From contig DKUR01000052.1 in assembly GCA_002490775.1 (NCBI GenBank), positions 1 through 11,070 of the forward strand: 11,070 nucleotides of DNA. The letters run 5' to 3'. Shown here piece by piece: positions 6,290 through 11,070 of this stretch; position 1 is the first letter of the stretch, and each line of letters opens with the position of its first letter. The notes under the pieces were generated by a model. It saw only the letters and a program-made list of their open reading frames with translations. It was not told the origin of the DNA and made no database searches. The stretch comes from Lachnospiraceae bacterium UBA7199 (lineage in GTDB: Bacteria > Bacillota > Clostridia > Lachnospirales > Lachnospiraceae). A program made the position numbers and the translations under genes.

Positions 6290-6629
6290 AGATGTAATTA
6301 TCCTCAAAAAAGTTTTGGACTATTGCAGACAGTTAGATGAAGCACGTGATATGTTTGATAACGATTACAATAATTTCTTGGGCAATTCGGTTTTTCAAAA
6401 TGCCTGCTGCATGTGTATTTTGCAGATAGGGGAGTTGTGCAAAGTAATTTCGGAAGAACTGAGAATGCAGGAGAAAGCTGTTCCGTGGAAGGAATGGTGT
6501 GGAATTAGGGATATTTTTGCACATCAGTATTCAAATTTGGACTGTCAGGCAGCGTGGGATACCATACAGCAAGATCTACCTGAATTGAAAACAGAAATAG
6601 CCAGAATCTTAAAAGGGAATGAGGAGTAG
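6279..6629 (+). CDS. hepT: HEPN-domain ribonuclease toxin (HepT-like)
   Basis: A 116-residue all-helical protein of the HepT/DUF86 group. The RNase signature R-x4-H is present as RDIFAH (Arg77 to His82), followed by Gln83-Tyr84. The RX4HXY arrangement includes the tyrosine that MntA-type partners adenylylate in studied systems. The middle of the protein is rich in cysteine (NACCMCILQIGELC, about 41-54), which is more than I would expect but does not touch the motif. The protein should cleave RNA, probably tRNA or mRNA, when freed from the partner. The start lies inside the end of the nucleotidyltransferase gene (overlap 6279-6289), so the antitoxin-first order and coupling are clear. Confidence 0.88.
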   Translation: MKNKDVIILKKVLDYCRQLDEARDMFDNDYNNFLGNSVFQNACCMCILQIGELCKVISEELRMQEKAVPWKEWCGIRDIFAHQYSNLDCQAAWDTIQQDLPELKTEIARILKGNEE

Positions 6630-6806
6630 CATGGAAACGATTATGGAGATGATAGGTTAGGAGAGCAATGGAAAGAGATATTGTGGACTATGCGTAAGAT
6701 GGCAGATTGATGGAGTGTTTACTAAGTCTAATGGCGGATTGATTGAGAAAATCCCTTTTTTGTTAGAACGTTTTTGATAAAAAGATTGAAATTATGGGAG
6801 AAAGAT
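6630..6806 (+). other. Gap between HEPN and PLD genes with coding debris
   Basis: Short protein-like runs in different frames (LGEQWKEILWTMRKMAD, then GGLIEKIPFLLERF) are broken by stops. They suggest a decayed small gene or the former end of a longer unit. No convincing promoter or terminator was found. The frame of the PLD gene is open back to a TTG at 6774 but has no ribosome binding site there. Confidence 0.3.
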
Positions 6807-7847
6807 ATGGGAATTATGATTCTTTCCAACGAGGGGGAATTCAATCATTATAACGTACTTATGAAATATTCTGCTATGGCAGATAGGATGGTTATTATAT
6901 CTCCATTTTTATCACCAGATATGCCGGGGCTTCTTGCGGATATGCCATCCATAAAGAGGATTGAACTATATACAAATCTGGACGGATATGGAATGGCATC
7001 TTCTGTCTTATCTTCGATAAATGGGTTGTATGAATATGGCAGAGATCAGAGGATAGATGTTGTCGTGAAATATAATGACCATTTACATGGGAAAGCCTAT
7101 CTGCTATATAAGGGTATTGAGAGCCGGGGATTCCTGATAACATCGGGGAATTTCACGGATAATGGTTTAAAGCATAACCATGAATATGGTGTATTTCTGG
7201 ATAATGAGTCTTTGCAGAAGAAACTTGCAGAGCAAATATTCGGGCTACCTTGGATGGAACTTTCATTTCAGGATGTAATCAGCCTAAATAAAAAGGCCGA
7301 GGAATTTATGAAGGAACATTCAGAGGCCAAACAGCCAGTATTCAAGGTTTTCGATTATGTTTCTAACAGAAGAAAAATTATGACGGGCAGCTGTAAATTT
7401 TTTGTGAAACCATTAGGAAATGCAGATCGCCCAGTGAAAAAGGGGTATACCATAATTGACGATAATTATATCGGTTTTAGCGAAGAACGGTCCGATATTT
7501 CGGAAGGAGACTTTTTTGTCTGCCATGCTGTGAAAACAGGCAATGTTTTAGGAATTTGCCAAGTTCTGGGGAACGTACAGAAAGAGTCAACAGATTTTGA
7601 AGGCGACCGTTGGAATTATAAATTTATGACCGAGTGTATAACGGAGGAATACAGTACACACTGGTGGGATTATGACCTCAAAACTTTTCAGTTGGTGCGG
7701 GAATTTAATAAAAGCAGAAAGCAGGAGGAGCATGTGACCAGCAGGGGGACAGACAGTCTTGGGGCTTTGCAGTTTGGAAGTCAGGCGGTCAGGGTGACTC
7801 GTGAATTTGTACAGTTTATTCTGGATAAAATAGAGGAACTACAGTAG
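6807..7847 (+). CDS. PLD-superfamily nuclease with an extra C-terminal domain
   Basis: A 346-residue cytoplasmic protein, no signal peptide. Residues about 1-165 have the phospholipase-D fold as used by restriction-type nucleases (NgoFVII/BfiI-like). His94-Gly-Lys96, Ser113-x-Asn115 and Asn124-x-Glu126 form the H-x-K / S-x-N / N-x-E layout, with the strand RMVIISPFLS near the N-terminus. Only one such motif set is present, so a dimer would be needed for activity. After a charged linker, residues about 196-310 form a separate domain with KKGYTIIDDNYIGF, GDFFVCHAV and a WW pair at 286-287; it has the look of a PUA/EVE-like base-reading domain, which is inference. ATG 6807 is chosen because GGGAG (6796-6800) sits 6 bases upstream. 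Candidate defence nuclease beside a toxin-antitoxin pair; a phospholipid role is unlikely without a secretion signal. Confidence 0.8.
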   Translation: MGIMILSNEGEFNHYNVLMKYSAMADRMVIISPFLSPDMPGLLADMPSIKRIELYTNLDGYGMASSVLSSINGLYEYGRDQRIDVVVKYNDHLHGKAYLLYKGIESRGFLITSGNFTDNGLKHNHEYGVFLDNESLQKKLAEQIFGLPWMELSFQDVISLNKKAEEFMKEHSEAKQPVFKVFDYVSNRRKIMTGSCKFFVKPLGNADRPVKKGYTIIDDNYIGFSEERSDISEGDFFVCHAVKTGNVLGICQVLGNVQKESTDFEGDRWNYKFMTECITEEYSTHWWDYDLKTFQLVREFNKSRKQEEHVTSRGTDSLGALQFGSQAVRVTREFVQFILDKIEELQ

Positions 7848-8037
7848 AGGGGAAACTCCTGAAGAAACAGGTACATGTGGCATTAAAGCAGCGGATTATG
7901 GTGCATTATAATTACGAGGGGCTAGCTTGATAAGGAGAGACCGGAATAGGAGAACGTCAGAAAGGAACTGGAAAAGAACTGGATAACGGAAGATCTTTGG
8001 GACAGTCTTTTTTTGTGGCTTTAGACTTCCCATTCTA
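7848..8037 (+). other. Gap after the PLD gene, coding debris only
   Basis: Short plus-strand runs (KKQVHVALKQRIMVHYNYEG, later RKELEKNWITEDLWDSLFLWL) sit in different frames without starts or ribosome binding sites. They read like fragments of lost genes. No terminator with a clear stem and T-run was found after the PLD stop. Confidence 0.3.
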
Positions 8038-8592
8038 TCAAAACCGCAATTTTTCCACATAACTGCGAAGCAGGAGTATTTGTGCCGGAACATAACAGGT
8101 CCAGACGATAAAAGCGGCAATCGAGTAAAGTGGATGAGGCGGTGCAAAAATGGTGCGGGCGAGAATTGCATAATCGCATCCGGCAAAAAAGGTAATGCCT
8201 AATGTAAACAACAGAGTTTCCCTGTCACTTGTTTTCTTATGTTTTATCCATGTGCAGAACAGATTGACCGTAAGTTTTATCATATTTGCTATTGCTAATG
8301 CATTATTGGCAGCTAATATTTTAGCACGCCAAAGAAGCAAAAGCATGACGGCATACAGGATCAGAAGTACAGAAATGGATTTCCATGCTGGTTTTATATA
8401 TATCATATAAATCGTCTCTACCATAAGTAAAGAACAGGTATTCCCAAAGGCTTTCCTCACAAAAATACACATAAAGCAATCCGCCGTCAAAGTAAGTGCA
8501 AAGGCAAGAGAAATCAGATTTTCACGGAAATGCAGGCGGCGTCCATGTCGTAGATATAGGTATAAAATTATTAGAAATAAATAGAAAAGCTA
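8038..8592 (-). pseudogene. Truncated integral membrane protein gene
   Basis: The minus strand is open from the stop at 8590-8592 down to TGA at 8038-8040, about 183 codons. It encodes a hydrophobic protein with several membrane segments: SLAFALTLTADCFMCIF, SVLLILYAVMLLLLW, LLFTLGITFFAGCDYAILA and YSIAAFIVWTCYVPAQILLL. The two half-alike TADCF/GCDY segments recall small YhhN-like membrane proteins of Clostridia; this is a weak resemblance. A TTG at 8488-8490 and an ATG at 8470-8472 both lie within the first membrane segment region. No ATG or ribosome binding site is found upstream before the stop, so the 5' end is probably lost or frameshifted. It is the only gene-like minus-strand feature and has no partner. 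Confidence 0.5.
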
Positions 8593-8722
8593 AAGATGAA
8601 ATAGTGATAGTCATAGAAGATTTTTGGAATTTATTGTTAAAGAAAAACTGGATATTTCAGTCGTTCCAGGGTTACTGAGGATAAAAGGGTGTCAGAATAG
8701 GCAGTAATAAAAACCTCAATTC

Positions 8723-8756
8723 ATACTACGTTTTTACAACGAGTAAGGGAATGAAA
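8723..8756 (+). repeat. 34-base direct repeat, copy B
   Basis: Second copy of the repeat at 5780-5813, with 30 of 34 bases identical in the same orientation. The four differences are at repeat positions 9, 16, 23 and 30, exactly every seventh base; I attach no meaning to that spacing. It lies 2943 bases from copy A and closes the MNT/HEPN-PLD block on the right. Confidence 0.8.
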
Positions 8757-8834
8757 AATTTTCCTAAAATTGCCTTGCAGTCGGAAAACCCAAGCAGGTA
8801 AACGAGAATCCCACACCGAGAAATAGATGCGTCC

Positions 8835-8855
8835 TGCTCGCTAACGCAGCGGGCG
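8835..8855 (+). repeat. GC-rich hairpin
   Basis: GCTCGCT (8836-8842), an AACGC loop (8843-8847) and AGCGGGC (8848-8854) form a 7-bp stem with one G-U pair, extendable by a T-G pair. No T-run follows on either strand, so it is not a clear terminator. Its base composition stands out from the AT-rich surroundings. Confidence 0.5.
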
Positions 8856-8984
8856 ATCAATCACGATTCGGACAATATCAGAAAATTACGGAATGCTGAA
8901 GGCGACAGATTTGGGATAACAATTTTTGGGGTAAATTTGCGTAGATAAGTATAAAAGGCCAATGAGGAGGGAGGGGTAACTAAG

Positions 8985-10400
8985 ATGGAATTATATCATT
9001 ACAGATCTATTGAAAGTGCAATAAAAGAATTAGAATATGGTACTTTTCATTTTGCTACCCGAAATGAGCTTAACGACCCTATAGAGGGCTATGTTCGAGT
9101 TTTTTGGCAGGGAGATAAAGCTGCATGGGAAGGAATGCTACGCAATTATATTTGTAGCCTTAGTGAAGCAATTGATATGTATTTGCTTCAAGGGAATGAG
9201 GATATGCTTTATCATAGAACGCTGATTATAGATTTAAATCGATTTAATAATGTCCCACTTGGCGGAATACTGAAAAAATTGGGAGATAAATTTCTAGAAG
9301 ATGAAGATGTTCAAAAAATAGTTACTTTTTATGGCAACTATGGGCTTAAAGTTCAAAATGAGGAACTTCGCTTTATTTTACGATTTATTCACATTAAGGC
9401 ATTAGTATTTTGTATTCAAAAATGTAGAGAATATAAGACGATACCAGAGGAAGAGGCAAATAGATTATTGAGCACATTTATTGATGAAGAAACTAATTTC
9501 CCATTGGAACTGATGAATATAGATATAGAGAATCAAAATCTAAGAACTATGATGAAAAAGCTGGCGGAAGATATAATTGAAGACATGTATGATTTGTATT
9601 TTGTTCGTCTTGGATTGAAAGATGATACATTCTTGTATGGACTTCGCAAGGATGAAAACGGAAAAAATATAAAAGAGGACAAGATTTCAGAATCCCGCCA
9701 GAGGCGAAAATGGATGACAATAGCTGTGGATTTTCCAAAGGTATATGTGAATCAGTTGATGGACTTGGTTTATCCTGAAAGCTACGTAGTATGTTTCTCT
9801 GGAAAAAATAACGATTCAGCTATGTGGGGGAATTATGCAGATAATCATCGAGGAGTATGCTTGATTTATGAAACAGATGCAGAAAATCACATGACTGTGA
9901 AAGGAGAAAGGTCTTATATATTAGAAACGAAACCTGTGAATTATGGTGGAAACATTATAGAGCGCAATTTCTTTGAAACTTTTGGCAGGCTGACTCTAAA
10001 ACAAATAGAGATGTGGCTTACTGGAACGGAAGAACTCAGTAGTTCTTATAAAGCCTTCAATAATGTAGAAGAATGGCGAAAGGAGTACTGGGCGGTTTAT
10101 GAAGCAAAGACTTACCGAAAACTTAAAGCGTGGGAATATGAAAACGAATATAGATTGGCTCTTTCAAACACATTTTATAACTTTGATAAGCCAGAGAGTC
10201 GTAATTTGAAATATGATCCTAAAGCATTAAAAGGCTTGATTTTTGGTATTAACACAACGGAGTACGATAAAGGGAGAATCATGAAAAAGTTACTTGAACA
10301 TACTGATGAGTATAGTGATTTTGTATTTTATCAGGCTGAGTATGACGACGAGAAACAAGTGGTAAATATTAGGGAAAAGAGTCTATGGAAACTAAAGTAA
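8985..10400 (+). CDS. DUF2971-family protein, long form
   Basis: A 471-residue soluble protein without signal peptide or membrane segments. The family hallmarks are all present. They are YHYRS (4-8), GTFHFATRNELNDP (19-32), the CFSGKNNDSAMWGNYADNH block (270-288) followed by RGVCLIYE, and WEYENEYR (383-390). Residues about 40-250 are a long, charged, helical insertion, making this protein longer than the compact members I know of. The biochemical role of DUF2971 is not settled to my knowledge; members often occur in accessory and phage-defence regions. The H-Y, F-x-F-A and E-Y-R placement loosely recalls ADP-ribosyltransferase folds, which is only a guess. A strong GGAGGGAGGGG (8966-8976) lies 8 bases before the ATG. 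The gene is visibly richer in A and T than the efflux operon, which fits separate acquisition. Confidence 0.85.
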   Translation: MELYHYRSIESAIKELEYGTFHFATRNELNDPIEGYVRVFWQGDKAAWEGMLRNYICSLSEAIDMYLLQGNEDMLYHRTLIIDLNRFNNVPLGGILKKLGDKFLEDEDVQKIVTFYGNYGLKVQNEELRFILRFIHIKALVFCIQKCREYKTIPEEEANRLLSTFIDEETNFPLELMNIDIENQNLRTMMKKLAEDIIEDMYDLYFVRLGLKDDTFLYGLRKDENGKNIKEDKISESRQRRKWMTIAVDFPKVYVNQLMDLVYPESYVVCFSGKNNDSAMWGNYADNHRGVCLIYETDAENHMTVKGERSYILETKPVNYGGNIIERNFFETFGRLTLKQIEMWLTGTEELSSSYKAFNNVEEWRKEYWAVYEAKTYRKLKAWEYENEYRLALSNTFYNFDKPESRNLKYDPKALKGLIFGINTTEYDKGRIMKKLLEHTDEYSDFVFYQAEYDDEKQVVNIREKSLWKLK

Positions 10401-10490
10401 TTGGACTCCTCAACTTGCCCGTTTTTCCGTACTTTGCTTATTCTGTGACAAAATTAACGAATTTGGGACAAAAATAATAATCGACAAATA
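10401..10490 (+). other. Gap after the DUF2971 gene
   Basis: Ninety AT-rich bases with no gene, no clear terminator stem and no obvious promoter. They are probably the eroded upstream part of the DUF3800 pseudogene. Confidence 0.4.
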
Positions 10491-10856
10491 ATGGTCTTAC
10501 ATAATCAGGATGTTGATATTAACAAAATATTGATGATTTGGATTTCCATTATGTTTGTGCCAAGATAAGGAAAGATAAATGTCCGGATGTAACAGCGAAA
10601 ATATCAAAAGCGATTGCAGGAATACTTAAAGATCATCAAAGTTTTTAGAAGCAGTATAACCGTATTATAATCTATTATGACAATGGACAGATTGAACGTA
10701 CCAAAATTTTGACTTCTGTTTTTAATACACTTTATGCCCATGTAGAGTTCCGAAAAGTGAAGCCTACAGATTATAAGTTGTTTTAGGCGGTCGACCTGAT
10801 TTTTGCGATGTGACTACTTGCGGAAAAAGCAGAATCTAATTCATTTTCAAGAAGCG
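10491..10856 (+). pseudogene. Degraded DUF3800-family gene
   Basis: Translation in pieces gives recognisable DUF3800 segments: MVLHNQDVDIN (from 10491), then after a frame change and apparent internal deletion DDLDFHYVCAKIRKDKCPDV, IIIYYDNGQIERTKILTSVF, VEFRKVKPTDYKLF and LLAEKAESNSFSRS. In-frame stops interrupt at 10646-10648 (TAG), 10784-10786 (TAG, where the family usually has Gln-Ala-Ala-Asp-Leu) and 10811-10813 (TGA). The N-terminal catalytic-looking region (D-E-S-G) is missing. DUF3800 proteins are RNase-H-like and common in mobile and defence regions. This copy cannot make a full protein. Confidence 0.75.
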
Positions 10857-10993
10857 TAATTTGTCGAATCGCAGATTGGGTGGGGTTCATTATGGTGGGT
10901 GGTAGATCCCATTTCTTCGTGTTTTCGATGTCGCTGATAAGGGGACTGGGGAGAAAAAGGGCTGTGCAGGCTCTTTTATTTAGCAAGCCTATA

Positions 10994-11002
10994 TGCTATA
11001 AT
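10994..11002 (+). promoter_or_regulatory. Extended -10 promoter of the last gene
   Basis: TGC followed by TATAAT (10997-11002) is the same extended -10 element seen at 3207-3215. The -35 region is not recognisable. It lies 36 bases before the start codon of the gene leaving the window. Confidence 0.6.
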
Positions 11003-11038
11003 ACATTTTGTACGCGAAAACAAATTCAAGGAGGAATC

Positions 11039-11070
11039 ATGGAGCAGGTTTCATTGAAGATAGGAGAGCG
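11039..11070 (+). CDS. Start of an unidentified gene (partial)
   Basis: ATG at 11039 follows AAGGAGG (11028-11034) by 4 bases and an extended -10 promoter by 36 bases. Only ten codons are visible (MEQVSLKIGE) before the window ends. They are too few to assign a family. Confidence 0.65.
   Translation, partial: MEQVSLKIGE

Larger units (their letters stand above)
8593..8984 (+). other. Non-coding stretch with repeat copy B and a GC-rich hairpin
   Basis: About 390 bases without a supportable gene. It contains direct-repeat copy B (8723-8756), a GC-rich hairpin (8835-8855) and the start region of the DUF2971 gene. A TATAAA at 8950-8955 with TTGGGG at 8926-8931 (18-base spacer) is the best promoter candidate for that gene. 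A short plus-strand frame ending at 8678 has no start signals and overlaps the minus-strand pseudogene. Confidence 0.4.

Noticed and set aside
6774..6806. TTG start at 6774 for the PLD gene
   Set aside because: No ribosome binding site; ATG 6807 has GGGAG at proper distance.
8496..8678. 60-codon plus-strand frame ending GY
   Set aside because: No ribosome binding site or recognised domain, and it overlaps the minus-strand membrane pseudogene.
1..11070. CRISPR array, tRNA, rRNA, integrase or intact transposase
   Set aside because: Looked for regular repeats, cloverleaf patterns and recombinase motifs on both strands; none was seen.

Overview
The window looks like accessory DNA of a gut-type Firmicute, most likely a Lachnospiraceae-like Clostridia member. 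The reasons are strong AGGAGG-type ribosome binding sites, sigma-A promoters of TTGACA/TATAAT type, TTG and ATG starts, and protein families typical of that group. No rRNA, tRNA, CRISPR array, intact transposase or integrase was seen. Nearly everything real is on the plus strand; the one exception is a broken membrane-protein gene on the minus strand.

Left part (1-3140): the last 50 codons of an unrecognised protein, then a well-formed promoter and a TetR-family regulator with a TTG start, followed by ilvB and ilvN, the large and small subunits of acetolactate synthase. The three genes probably form one transcription unit. A related 17-base motif lies just downstream of the tetR -10 box and again just upstream of ilvB, so the TetR protein may control both itself and ilvBN. 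IlvB carries a five-cysteine loop close to its ThDP site.

Middle part (3141-5490): an extended -10 promoter drives an AraC-type HTH protein fused to a GNAT acetyltransferase domain. It overlaps by 8 bases a MATE-family efflux pump. A perfect 12-bp inverted repeat sits in the tail of the regulator gene just ahead of the pump's ribosome binding site.

Right part (5491-11070): a patchwork of mobile-element debris and defence-like genes. It holds a fragment of an element-type protein, a strong promoter followed by an ~85-nt structured leader or small RNA ending in a terminator, an MNT nucleotidyltransferase/HEPN (MntA-HepT-type) toxin-antitoxin pair, and a PLD-superfamily nuclease with an extra C-terminal domain. 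Then come a degraded minus-strand membrane gene, a long DUF2971 protein, a degraded DUF3800 gene and the first codons of one more gene. Two 34-base direct repeats (30 of 34 identical) enclose the MNT/HEPN-PLD block, about 2.9 kb apart, and may mark a mobile cassette.

Most interesting points: (i) the repeat-bounded cassette combining an RNA leader, an MNT/HEPN pair and a PLD nuclease with a possible modified-base-reader domain; (ii) the TetR motif pair predicting local control of an extra acetolactate synthase; (iii) the inverted repeat between the AraC-GNAT gene and its pump. All functional statements rest on reading the sequence and family knowledge only; no search or folding program was run.
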